DNA of 64,000 nt, from the NCBI GenBank assembly GCA_032718475.1, contig JAUCBJ010006988.1, positions 124,001-188,000 of the forward strand, given 5' to 3'. Made by a program: the position numbers and the translations under genes. The DNA comes from Nemertoderma westbladi (taxonomy: Eukaryota > Xenacoelomorpha > Nemertodermatida > Nemertodermatidae). Every line of letters starts with the position of its first letter. The first letter of the stretch is position 1. This document shows positions 35,344-46,104 of the stretch, piece after piece. Below the pieces are notes generated by a model. That model made no database searches and was not told the origin of the DNA. It saw nothing but the letters and a program-made list of their open reading frames with translations.

Positions 35344-36921
35344 CGACGGCTGGAGTGGGTGTGTGACTATATTATTTTATATTTTTATTATTTTATATTT
35401 ATGCATGTATTATTATGTAATTTTATTATAATCATTTTCTTTAATTTTATTTAGTAGAATGTTATTTTAGCGATTATTTAGTAGATTAGTGCAATATATA
35501 TTCGCGTTTATTACTTAATTACTTATATATTATATATTTAGTGCGACGGCGAGAAATAATTATTTTTCTCTTTCCTTACTGTCCGTATTACATTACAAAT
35601 ACGTGACTACAGTAAGATGAAATATCCGTACTTATTAAAGTACAATAAAGCTCCTACTATATTCAAGTATTATTGGTAAAGTAGAGTATTAGGAATGCAA
35701 AATTCAGATCCTCGTGTCTCGGCTAAACCAAGCTTTGGGTAGACCTTGGAAACGACTTGCCTCTTCTCACTGACATTGCTTCGTGCGATATTGCTCTCAT
35801 ACCGTATATTAAATAATACATATAGTAGCGTGATGTCCCTTTAACAGTAGCGTACAACGCAAATAAATCTGTTAAACCCTTTGACCATCTGTAATTCTAG
35901 TCGATTAAGATATCGCGGCACCCACCGATATACTTGAAAGACAAATTTCTAGAATCAGTGGTTAATGTCCCCAGACAAGTTCTGGAATAAACTGGTGCCC
36001 ATCTTAAATATTAATTATTAATATTTATAAACTCTGTCAAATTTCAGATCCTTTAAAATTCTAGTCAATTAAGATATCGTAGCACTTACCGATACTCTTA
36101 AAAGGACAAATTTCCTAGAATCAAGGATCCCAGTCCCCAGACATGCTCTGGAATAAAATTGTGTCTATTTAATATTAAATAATAAAATTTACGGGAATAA
36201 ATTTAAATTCATATCTTTTAATGAATTTGATAAATTGTCATTTTTATGCAATTTAAAACATTCCCAAAATTCCATTAATTAATAGATCATGGGAGCGGAG
36301 ATTCACTCTATTAAGTGTATTAGTGTGCGAGAATCTCCAATATATAGTCAATAGCCGATAAAATTCATAAATCATGTATAAAGGGGATATTGACAATTAA
36401 AGAATTACTATTAAATAGCATCCCAGATCTGTATGCATGAGAATTACCCTAATTCTACCGCTAGCTTTCCATAATGTCACCATAGCAACAACCATGCTAG
36501 AATTAGAAGTGAGTTAAAAGAACAATAGAAAGCTTGACCCATTGAATAGCATAGGGAATAAATAGCACACTGCTAGTATCCAAGGATACATAATAATAAC
36601 GTGGCATTCTGGAAGGCACTTGACTAACGGACAAATGGCCCGAATGTGTACAATTTGTGACAGTTATGTGGAATTTGTGCGTTTATAGATGAATGTTACT
36701 ACTAAAGTGTGTTTACAGTAGCGAGTCGCAATTGTGAAAGTAACCCTAACTCTGCAGCAAGAACCTGAAGTAAATCAAAGCCTTTGGGACGGACAGTGGA
36801 GTGACTTGTGCCGGTTATCGTTGTCGTTGTGTAGCTACTACGTTGGCGAAAGCACAGCGACGACGGTACATCGGCGCTGAGGATCTTGCACTTTCCGGGG
36901 GCAGAGAGGGGTAGGCAGCGA
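35344..36921 (+). other. 3' non-coding tail of BEL copy B
   Basis: AT-rich tail matching 2554-4225 in reverse. Two related segments 166 bp apart each carry a 15-base hairpin (35971-35985 and 36137-36151) followed directly by AATAAA, a good candidate polyadenylation region. It ends at ggcagcga, the same terminus as copy A. Confidence 0.7.
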
Positions 36922-37217
36922 TTTTTTCTAATTTTTCCCGCCAGAAAACACATTGGCAATTATTTTCGGAAAATTGTTATTTTCGTAGGTTTCGAAATAT
37001 GGGCTACAAGATAGGATATGTTTCAAACCACTAAAACAAACTCAATTTTCTAGTATTGTGGCTACCCCTGATTCCCGTTTACTGCTTTGGTTATGGCAAT
37101 GTAACTAGCTCCTTTTCCATAATTGGTTGATTCTAGACAGTTACTTGTGGATGTAATTCCTAACTGCGTAATCCTTCAAACCGCGTTCGATATGAAATCA
37201 GCCAACAATAATACTTA
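36922..37217. other. Unique spacer, no gene seen
   Basis: Flanking DNA right of copy B, starting with a T run. No open frame, RNA gene or repeat recognised. Confidence 0.5.
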
Positions 37218-37450
37218 GGCGGGGTAGCTCAATTGGTTCTCATTGAGCGCTGGGCCTGCAATCTAATGGTTGTAGGTTCAGCCCCGCCGGGGTCCACTCA
37301 GCCTTTCATCAACTGGGGTCGATAAAATCAGTACCATTTAAATTACTGGGAGCAAATCATGGTCGATAGCAGTAGCGCCCACCCCTACCCTCGGGTAGCA
37401 GCTATCGAAAGAGGAGCCTTAGGGTAGCCTCCGGCCGACTGTTTGCTTTT
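37218..37450 (+). mobile_element. tRNA-derived SINE
   Basis: The head is tRNA-like: acceptor strands ggcgggg and ccccgcc pair, with an A-box-like tagctcaattgg and a B-box-like ggttcagcccc (37275-37285). The cloverleaf T-arm does not close well, so it is not a working tRNA gene. It continues into a non-tRNA body with cactcagcctttcatc and ggggtcgataaaatcagtacc-like blocks. Similar bodies occur in conserved-core invertebrate SINE groups such as those described in cephalopods and other animals; that link is from memory and approximate. A short stem near 37370-37420 and a T-rich end follow. Confidence 0.7.
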
Positions 37451-37779
37451 AAAGATTTTGGTATCAAAATTAAATTTTGTGAAACTTTAATATTGTTATA
37501 GTGAGTCAAGAAATAGACGTGCCATTAAAATTTCATATTGTAGTAAAGGAATTTGACAAACATTTAATAAATTTAATGATTGTAAATAAATCTTAGAACA
37601 GAACAGTTAATTAAGCAATAACATAGTAACATCATTATTACTTTCATTGCACATTATCATAAAATAATTATTACGTATTGATAGGCCTAATACAGTATAC
37701 TAATACAATATTAAACTTTCCATGCGCGTCTATAAGAAAAAAATAAAATATATTTAGTTTAAGTACAGTTTCAGTTCTG

Positions 37780-38090
37780 TCAGTCAATGTACCACCCCAG
37801 TCTGTGTACCACCCCGTCGGTGCACCACCCCAGATGGTCTACCACACAAGTTTTTGTATCACACCGAACACCAGTGTTTCGGTACACACCGGAATACTAG
37901 TACACTAGTAGTTGTACCAACCAGTCACACCATTGGTTGTACAGCATCAAGAAACCGGTAGCTGTGTTCCACACCAGTTTCTGTACCAAAGCCGCCATTG
38001 TACAACATCAGTAACTGTACGGGAATTGGTACCAGGCGTTGTACCACACCAATAGTTGAACCAAAACCAAACCAATATTAGTACCAAATA
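37780..38090. repeat. Decayed short tandem repeat with gtaccacacc motif
   Basis: A dozen or more imperfect copies of gtaccaca(c)c plus about 10 variable bases. Spacing is irregular, consistent with an old, eroded minisatellite. Confidence 0.55.
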
Positions 38091-38159
38091 TACCAGTATA
38101 AATGTCAAAAGGGCTGCAACTTGTAAATAGTAATTATAGGTGTCGACCTATCCTTATTT

Positions 38160-38487
38160 CGCCACGGGGTGTGGGAATTTTCAGGAACATTTTCTCTGAC
38201 ACTTGAACGGAACCGCCTCCGCTTTGCAGAACATTGCTTTTGCCGCGAGGATCAGCTCACGGACCAGACCAGATAATCTTGTGTTTTGGCGGCCTCATGG
38301 AATGAATAAGCAAAGCGGACGGCTCTCCTGGCCTTGAAGATGCGGATGATCTTGCAAATGTCATAGGAGTTGTGGCGGCGTAATTTTGTCGACAAGGCGG
38401 CATAGCATTCTTAATATATATATAAATATGCAATATATATAATGCAGCTGCAATGCAGCATGCCGATAGCCGTACTAGTCTTAGTAG
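38160..38487 (+). pseudogene. RTE-type LINE 3' fragment
   Basis: 38196-38276 encodes a short tail (LTLERNRLRFAEHCFCRED) ending in TAA. It matches the end of the larger RTE-like fragment at 53017-53110, and the downstream DNA to 38412 also matches 52840-53000 in reverse. The last bases have tag triplets, like the (TAG)n end of the other copy. The (R/N)RLRFAGH-type motif is typical of the C-terminal region of RTE/BovB-like ORF2. Confidence 0.75.
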
Positions 38488-38649
38488 TAGGCACATTTTA
38501 CAATATCAGATAGTGTCGTAGTTTTTGTTAATTTCAGTGTTTCATGATTTCCTAAAGTAACACTGAAACCTGTTCTAATTGTCTTTAGATTAGATTTAGA
38601 TATTAATATTAAGCAGGCGCAAAACTTGGGATATGAGTAGCTTGGTCAC

Positions 38650-41600
38650 AGTCTAGTCACCTACGTTCATTCCACCTACGTCACAGCACAGTCCACATAC
38701 GTCACAGCCCAGTCTGCATAAGTCACAGCCCAGTCCACCTAGGTCACAGTCAAGTCTGCCTACGTCACAGCCCATTCCACCTACGTCACAGCCCAGTCCA
38801 TCTACGTCACAGCCTAGTCCACCTAGGTCACAGCCAAGTCTGCCTACGTCACTGCCCATTCCACCTACGTCTCAGCCCAGTCCACCTAGGTCACAGCCAA
38901 GTCTGCCAACGTCACAGCCCATTCCACCTACGTCACAGCCCATTCCACCTACATCACAGCCCAGTCCGCCTACGTCACAGCCCAGTCCACCTACGTCACA
39001 GCCCAGTCTGCATAAGTCACAGCCCAGTCCACCTAGGTCACAGTCAAGTCTGCCTACGTCACAGCCCATTCCACCTACGTCACAGCAGCCCAGTCCATCT
39101 ACGTCACAGCCTAGTCCACCTAGGTCACAGCCAAGTCTGCCTACGTAACAGCCCATTCCACCTACGTCTCGGCCCAGTCCACCTAGGTCACAGCCAAGTC
39201 TGCCAACGTCACAGCCCATTCCACCTACGTCACAGCCCATTCCACCTACATCACAGCCCAGTCTGCCTAAGTCACAGCCCAGTCCACCTAGGTCACAGCC
39301 AAGTCTGCCTACGTCACAGCCCATTCCACCTACGTCACAGCCCAGTCCACCTTGGTCACATCCAAGTCTGCCAACGTCACAGCCCATTCACCCACGTCAC
39401 AGCCCATTCCACCTACATCACAGCCCAGTCCGCCTACGTCACAGCCCAGTCCACCTACGTCACAGCCCAGTCTGCATAGTCCACCTAGGTCACAGTCAAG
39501 TCTGCCTACGTCACAACCCATTCCACCTACGTCACAGCCCAGTCCATCTACGTCACAGCCTAGTCCACCTAGGTCACAGCCAAGTCTGCCTACGTCACAG
39601 TCCATTCCACCTACGTCACAGCCCAGTCCACCTACGTCACAGCCCAGTCCACCTAGGTCACAGCCCATTCCACCTACGTCACAGCCCAGTCTACCTACGT
39701 CACAGCCCATTCCATCTACGTCACAGCCCAGTCTACCTAGGTCACAGCCAAGTCTGCCTACGTCACAGCCCATTCCACCTACGTCACAGCCCAGTCGACC
39801 TACGTCACAGCCCATTCCACCTACGTCACAGCCCAGTCTACCTAGGTCACAGCCAAGTCTGCCTACGTCACAGCCCATTCCACCTACGTCACAGCCCAGT
39901 CGACCTACGTCACAGCCCAGTCTGCCTAAGTCACAGCCCAGTCCACCTAGGTCACAGCCCATTCCACCTACATCACAGCCCAGTCTGCCTAAGTCACAGC
40001 CCAGTCCACCTAGGTCACAGCCAAGTCTGCCTACGTCACAGCCCATTCCACCTACATCACAGCCCATTCCACCTACGTCACAACCCAGTCCACCTACGTC
40101 ACAGCCCAGTCCACCTAGGTCACAGCCCATTCCACCTACGTCACAGCCCAGTCTGCCTACGTCACAGCCCAGTCTGCCTAAGTCACAGCCCAGTCCACCT
40201 AGGTCACAGCCAAGTCTGCCTACGTCACAGCCCATTCCACCTACGTCACAGCCCAGTCTACCTAGGTCACAGCCAAGTCTGCCTACGTCACAGCCCAGTC
40301 CACCTACGTCACAGCCCAGTCCACCTAGGTCACATCCAAGTCTGCCAACGCCACAGCCCAGTCCACCTACGTCACAGCACATTCCACGTACGTCACAGCC
40401 CAGTCCACCTAGGTCACAGCCAAGTCTGCCAACGTCACAGCCAAGTCTGCCAACGTCACAGCCCATTCCACCTACGTCACAGCCCAGTCTGCCTACGTCA
40501 CAGCCCAATCCACCTAGGTCACAGCCAAATCTGCCTATGTCACAGCCCATTCCACCTACGTCACAGCCCATTCCACCTACGTCACAGCCCAGTCCACCTA
40601 CGTCACAGCCCAGTCCACCTAGGTCACAGCCCATTCCACCTACGTCACAGCCCAGTCTGCCTACGTCACAGCCCAGTCTGCCTAAGTCACAGCCCAGTCC
40701 ACCTAGGTCACAGCCAAGTCTGCCTACGTCACAGCCCATTCCACCTACGTCACAGCCCAGTCTACCTAGGTCACAGCCAAGTCTGCCTACGTCACAGCCC
40801 ATTCCACCTACGTCACAGCCCAGTCCACCTAGGTCACATCCAAGTCTGCCAACGCCACAGCCCAGTCCACCTACGTCACAGCACATTCCACGTACGTCAC
40901 AGCCCAGTCCACCTAGGTCACAGCCAAGTCTGCCAACGTCACAGCCCATTCCACCTACGTCACAGCCCAGTCTGCCTACGTCACAGCCCAATCCACCTAG
41001 GTCACAGCCAAATCTGCCTATGTCACAGCCCATTCCACCTACGTCACAGCCCATTCCACCTACGTCACAGCCCAGTCCACCTACGTCACAGCCCAGTCCA
41101 CCTAGGTCACAGCCCATTCCACCTACGTCACAGCCCGTCTGCGTACGTCACAGCCCAGTCTGCCTAAGTCACAGCCCTGTCAACCTAGGTCACAGCCAAG
41201 TCTGCCTACGTCACAGCCCAATCCACCTACGTCACAGCCCAGTCTACCTAGGTCACAGCCAAGTCTGCCTACGTCACAGCCCATTCCACCTAGGTCACAG
41301 CCCAGTCGACCTACGTCACAGCCCAGTCTGCCTAAGTCACAGCCCAGTCCACCTAGGTCACAGCCAAGTCTGCCTACGTCACAGCCAATTCCACCTACGT
41401 CACAGTCCAGTCCACCTAGGTCACAGCCAAGTCTGCCTATGTCACAGCCCATTCCACCTACGTCACAGCCCAGTCTACCTACGTCACAGCCCATTCCACC
41501 TACGTCACAGCCCAGTCTACCTACGTCACAGCCCATTCCACCTACGTCACAACCCAGTCTGCCTACGTCACAGCCCAGTCTACCTACGTCACAGCCCATT

Positions 41601-43761
41601 CCATCTACGTCACAGCCCAGTCCACCTACATCACAGCCCATTCCATCTACGTCATAGCCCAGTCTACCTACGTCACAGCCCAGTCCGCCTACGTCACAGG
41701 AGCCCAGGCTTCCTACGTCACAGCCCAGTCTACCTACGTCACAGCCAGTCCGCCAACGCCACAGCCCAGTCCACCTACGTCACAGCACATTCCACGTACG
41801 TCACAGCCCAGTCCACCTAGGTCACAGCCAAGTCTGCCAACGTCACAGCCCATTCCACCTACGTCACAGCCCAGTCTGCCTACGTCACAGCCCAGTCCAC
41901 CTAGGTCACAGCCAAGTCTGCCTATGTCACAGCCCATTCCACCTACGTCACAGCCCATTCCACCTACGTCACAGCCCAGTCCACCTACGTCACAGCCCAG
42001 TCCACCTAGGTCACAGCCCATTCCACCTACGTCACAGCCCAGTCTGCCTACGTCACAGCCCAGTCTGCCTACGTCACAGCCCAGTCTGCCTAAGTCACAG
42101 CCCTGTCCACCTAGGTCACAGCCAAGTCTGCCTACGTCACAGCCCATTCCACCTACGTCACAGCCCTGTCTACCTAGGTCACAGCCAAGTCTGCCTACGT
42201 CACAGCCCATTCCACCTACGTCACAGCCCAGTCGACCTACGTCACAGCCCAGTCTGCCTAAGTCACAGCCCAGTCCACCTAGGTCACAGCCAATTCTGCC
42301 TACGTCAAAGCCCATTCCACCTACGTCACAGTCCAGTCCACCTAGGTCACAGCCAAGTCTGCCTATGTCAGAGCCCATTCCACCTACGTCACAGCCCAGT
42401 CTACCTACGTCACAGCCCATTCAACCTACGTCACAGCCCAGTCTGCTACGTCACATCCCAGCCCAGTCCACCTACGTCAAAGCCCATTCCACCTACGGCA
42501 CAGCCCATTCCACCTACGTCACAGCCCAGTCTACCTACGTCACAGCCCATTCCACCTACGTCACAACCCAGTCTGCCTACGTCACAGCCCAGTCTACCTA
42601 CGTCACAGCCCATTCCATCTACGTCATAGCCCAGTCTACCTACGTCACAGCCCAGTCCACCTACGTCACAGCCCAGTCTACCTACGTCACAGCCCAGTCC
42701 GCCAACGTCACAGCACATTCCACGTACGTCACAGCCCAGTCCACCTACGTCACAGCATATTCCACCTACGTCACAGCCCAGTCCACCTAGGTCACAGCCC
42801 AGTGTACCTACGTCACTGCCCAGGCCGCCTACGTCACAGGAGCCCAGTCTACCTACGTCACAGTCCAGTCCACCTATGTCACAGCACATTCCACCTACGT
42901 CACAACCCAGTCCGTCTACGTCACAGCCCAGTCCACCTACGTCACAGCCCATTCCACCTACCTCACAGCCCAGTCCGCCTACGTCACAGTCCATTACATC
43001 TACGTCACAGCCCAGTCCACCTACGTCACAGCCCATTCCATCTACGTCATAGCCCAGTCCACCTACGTCACAGCCCATTCCATCTACGTCATAGCCCAGT
43101 CTACCTACGTTACAGCCCAGTCCGCCTACGTCACAGGAGCCCAGTCTTCCTACGTCACAGCCCAGTCCACCTACGTCACAGCCCAGTCTACCTACGTCAC
43201 GGCCCAGTCTGCCTACGTCACAGCCCAGTCCGCCTACGTCACAGCCCAGTCCGCCTACGTCACAGCCCAGTCCGCCTACGTCACAGCCCAGTCCACCTAC
43301 GTCACAGCACATTCCACCTACGTCACAGCCCAGTCTACCTACGTCACAGCCCATTCCATCTACGTCACAGCTCTGTCTACCTACGTCACAGCCCAGTCTG
43401 TCTACGTCACAGCCCAGTCCGCCTACGTCACAGCCCAGTCCGCCTACGTCACAGCCCAGTCCACCTACATCACAGCACATTCCACCTACGTCACAGCCCA
43501 GATTACCTACGTCACAGCCCAGTCCACCTACGTCACAGCACATTCCACCTACGTCACAGCCCAGTCCACCTAGGTCATAGCCCAGTCTACCTACGTCACA
43601 GCCCAGTCCGCGTACGTCACAGGAGCCCAGTCTACCTACGTCACAGCCCAGTCCGCCTACGTCACAGCCCAGTCCACCTACGTCACATCACATTCCACCT
43701 ACGTTACAGCCCAGTCTACCTACGTTACAGACCACTCTACCTACGTTACAGACCTCTGTAC
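38650..43761. repeat. 5.1-kb minisatellite, 21-bp unit with CRE-like half-site
   Basis: About 240 units of 21 bp, consensus ccacctacgtcacagcccagt with variants (attcc for agtcc, taggtca for tacgtca, ctgcc for cacct). The unit is exactly seven codons, so several frames on both strands stay open for hundreds of codons: Cys-Asp-Val-Gly-Gly-Leu-Gly repeats on minus, Ser-Gln-Pro-x-Pro-Pro-Thr on plus. These are satellite artefacts, not genes. Longer internal periods are visible, for example blocks near 40320-40660 resemble 40820-41130. A few units contain small insertions. The right edge degrades into the cyclin C terminal exon. Confidence 0.95.
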
Positions 43762-45245
43762 CATCCCCATAGCAACGACCTGCTGCATAGGATTAATGCC
43801 CTGGTGAAGATCGGGATGTCCTACACTCCGCACATCCTGGTGTTGGTCCCTAGGGGGCGCCACACAAGGCTTAGGTATCTTCTGCAGTATGGCAGGAAGC
43901 TCTTTGCGCTCGTCCATGGGTTTCCAGATATCGTATAGAGCGAGCAATTGTTTGGTAATTGCAGCTATTTTATCCATATCGACACTGAGTTCAACGAACC
44001 AGGACTTAAAATAAAAATAAAACATTTATAAATTGTACCAAATAAAAAGTGGGTGAGACAAAAATATAATCAGAAATTCTGATTCAAGTTGAGTGTAATT
44101 TTTATATAAATATAAATTATTTGATAAAATCTATGGTGTAATAAATTTTAATAATGTAGTATAAAGTTATGTACAGGTATCTCTCTTTTACTTATTGCTT
44201 TAATTTTGTATTTCTAATTTAAACACCTGTATTCAGTATATATTATATTATTATTTTTTGGGATAAATATAGAAATATTAATCGTATATAAAACAATATT
44301 ATATAAATTCTTTGTAAATATAAACATCTTCGCCCAGTGGAAACAAAATAAATTTCGAAAACGCAAAGTATATCCAGGTATTTCTCAACGAAGATAAGAA
44401 GTTTTCACAGTTTGGGATCATCAATGATTATTAAGATTGGAAGAAAAATTTCTGGGCGTTTCATTTTTATAAATATAGTACTACATAATATTGGTATATT
44501 TATAAATAAATAATTTATCTTCCAAATTACGGTAAGTAAAGTAAGTGTAGGATTTACTGTTATATACCTTTAAATCGAACCCGGTGATGGTTGCAGAAAA
44601 ATTTAGCGCAGCTAAAGCGATAAGAAACGGCGGATAAAGAAGAATGGCATCACACTTTAAGGAGTCGTTCACAATCCTCCATGCTATCTGCATCAGTTCC
44701 GCCGGCGGTTTCGGTGAATTAGGTTGCAAATCCTGAGAAGTTTGGTTCAAATCCGATATGTAATGAAGAAGCGACCGGTACGGCAGGTAGACTATTAAAC
44801 AGCAGTCCATCACTTCAAGCAAATAGAATTCGCACTCTAGTATATGGTTAATTCGGTAAGGGAATTCGTGACCGAATATGTGTAGATATTTAGATTTTAT
44901 TACGGCATTGCACGACCCTATAAGCCGAGTGTTACTAATAACTCCAAATTCTTCGACTTTAGATGCTAAAAATAAACAAGTTGGGCTGACTAATAAAGGG
45001 TCTACGTTCTTAAACAAGTTCCGTGCATAGAAACGTTTGAAGTACACTGTGCTCGTAGCTATAACCTGTTGTCGCATCTTGGAATGTTCCCCCAAGGCCT
45101 GGATAAAGTTCGCGAAGAAAATGTGGAGTTTCTGGTATTCGTCGTCGGTTACGTATTGCAGGTCGGTTTGGCGTTCTCGTAGTAAATCGTCGGAGTCCAA
45201 CAGCCATTGTTCGTAATGAGAACTCTTCCAAAAGTTCCCAGCCAT
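43741..45245 (-). CDS. CCNC: Cyclin C (two exons; intron 44005-44567)
   Basis: Exon 1 is 44568-45245, exon 2 is 43741-44004. The start MAGNFWKSSHYEQWLLD is the family N-terminus. QALGEHSKMRQQVIAT, VYFKRFYARN, LASKVEEFGV and HILECEFYLLE cover the first cyclin box; CLIVYLPYRSLL, AWRIVND and LLYPPFLIALA the second. The donor (AAG|GTATAT) and acceptor (TTTTAAG|TCC) give an in-phase join to SWFVELSVDMDKI, as in other cyclin Cs. The predicted length is about 313 residues against about 283 in human; the excess is a loop insertion before AWRIVND and a novel C-terminus. Cyclin C pairs with CDK8/19 in the Mediator kinase module in the nucleus. The stop codon lies in degenerate satellite sequence. A further 3' exon is possible. 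Confidence 0.92.
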
Positions 45246-45798
45246 TACTGCATTAGCCTACAGCATTAGATCCACAGCATTAGGCTACATAAGAGATAAC
45301 CTGATAACACGAACACGAACACCTAACTGCACACGAACACCTAATGTGCAATACTGTAATATCAGAATAACCACTGAACCAGATAAACTGACTGAACTGA
45401 GATCAGGAGATAACAGTGCAGTCTGACTGACACTGAATGAAGCCTATTGCTGTATGGTCTGATTGTTCAGCAGTTTGTTGATAGTAATACAGTAATAAAT
45501 TACTATCTTTGTTATCTACTTCTGTACTTCAGTCGTCAGTACGGTACTTACCGCAGTACCGGCAACCGGTGGTAGGCATAGGCCTAATACTGTACTATTG
45601 TATTAGTACTAGCCAGACGTAGGCAGGCAGTCGGTTGATGAGGTGAGTACTCTATTACAGAAAGCTGGAAAGCGTTTGTCTTTTAATGCAGTGACCGTCT
45701 GACTGTTATTATTTGTCAGCTGTTGAGCTGAAGGCAGTATCCAATGACACAGCAGCAGAAATAATAGTACTGTACTGGCTATTTAATCTATCCCTAAT
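45246..45798. promoter_or_regulatory. Divergent spacer between cyclin C and 7SL RNA
   Basis: About 550 bp between the two gene starts, expected to hold both promoters. Seen: short repeats gaacacgaacacctaa near 45305-45350, a tgacac at 45745-45750 about 54 bp before 7SL (human 7SL has an ATF site near this distance, but the match here is poor), and a tatttaat at 45780-45787. No open reading frame. Confidence 0.4.
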
Positions 45799-46098
45799 GG
45801 CTGGGCGCAGTGGCGAGCGCCTGTAATCCGAGCGACTTGGAGGCCGGGATTGGAGAACCGCTTGAGTTTGGGGCCCCTATCGGGTTCTGTGCTATGTCGA
45901 TCGAGCGTCCGTGCTAAGCTCGGCGTCAATATGGTTGGCCTGCCGGAGGGCGGGCAGACCAGGTTGTCTAAGGAGGAGTGAACCGGCCCAGGGCGGTGAC
46001 GCAGCAGGCAAAAGCCCCCACGTTGTGCAGTAGCGGGATAGCGCTTGTGAATAGGCAGGTTCGGTAGCCCAGGTAATAGAGTGGGACGCAATCCTTTT
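45799..46098 (+). ncRNA. 7SL RNA (signal recognition particle RNA)
   Basis: About 300 nt, the usual animal length. It starts ggctgggcgcagtggcg, close to the Alu-domain 5' end, with the UGUAA motif for SRP9/14 binding at 45822-45826. The middle contains the conserved cgtccgtgctaagctcggc and caatatggt blocks. The S domain has gtgaaccggcccagg, then a GUGA (GNRA-type) tetraloop at 45996-45999 closed by GCG/CGC, then agcagg, the SRP54-binding helix 8 pattern. It is followed by tagcgggat and a ten-T Pol III terminator (46095-46104). All key parts are present, so it may be a working gene. It scaffolds SRP, which targets secretory proteins to the ER. Confidence 0.93.
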
Positions 46099-46104
46099 TT
46101 TTTT
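46095..46104 (+). terminator. Pol III terminator of 7SL RNA
   Basis: Ten consecutive T directly after the closing strand of the Alu domain. Confidence 0.85.

Larger units (their letters stand above)
24119..36921 (+). mobile_element. BEL/Pao-type retroelement copy B (protease deleted)
   Basis: Plus-strand element of about 12.8 kb: 5' region (24119-27991), gag and pol (27992-35343), 3' tail (35344-36921). The 5' end starts tgtaaaagcttttgcgg, as in copy C. The 3' end ggcagcga is shared with copy A, and flanks differ beyond each end. The 5' region is enlarged by a 290-bp triplication. Coding defects: frameshifts near 28130, 29150 and 32945, TGA stops near 28410 and at 30815-30817, and an in-frame deletion of roughly 730 bp that removes the protease. 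No long terminal repeats were found. Confidence 0.87.

Noticed and set aside
37218-37290. Functional tRNA gene
   Set aside because: A- and B-box and acceptor stem are recognisable but the T-arm and anticodon arm do not fold properly, and a SINE body follows.
38650-43761. CRISPR-like array
   Set aside because: Units are contiguous with no unique spacers, and the window is eukaryotic. The 36-bp and 35-bp arrays were rejected for the same reason.
38653-43938. Very long open frames on both strands (for example 39352-41820 plus and 39330-41117 minus) rich in Ser-Gln-Pro-Pro or Gly-Cys-Asp-Val
   Set aside because: They come from a 21-bp tandem repeat, exactly seven codons, that happens to lack stops in several frames. 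No start context, no domain, and both strands are open at once.
45783-46091. 102-codon minus-strand open frame
   Set aside because: It lies wholly antisense to the 7SL RNA gene and shows no protein features.
45795-46100. Alu element (primate contamination)
   Set aside because: The Alu-like 5' end continues into a complete SRP S domain with many differences from the human sequence, so it is a 7SL gene of this species.
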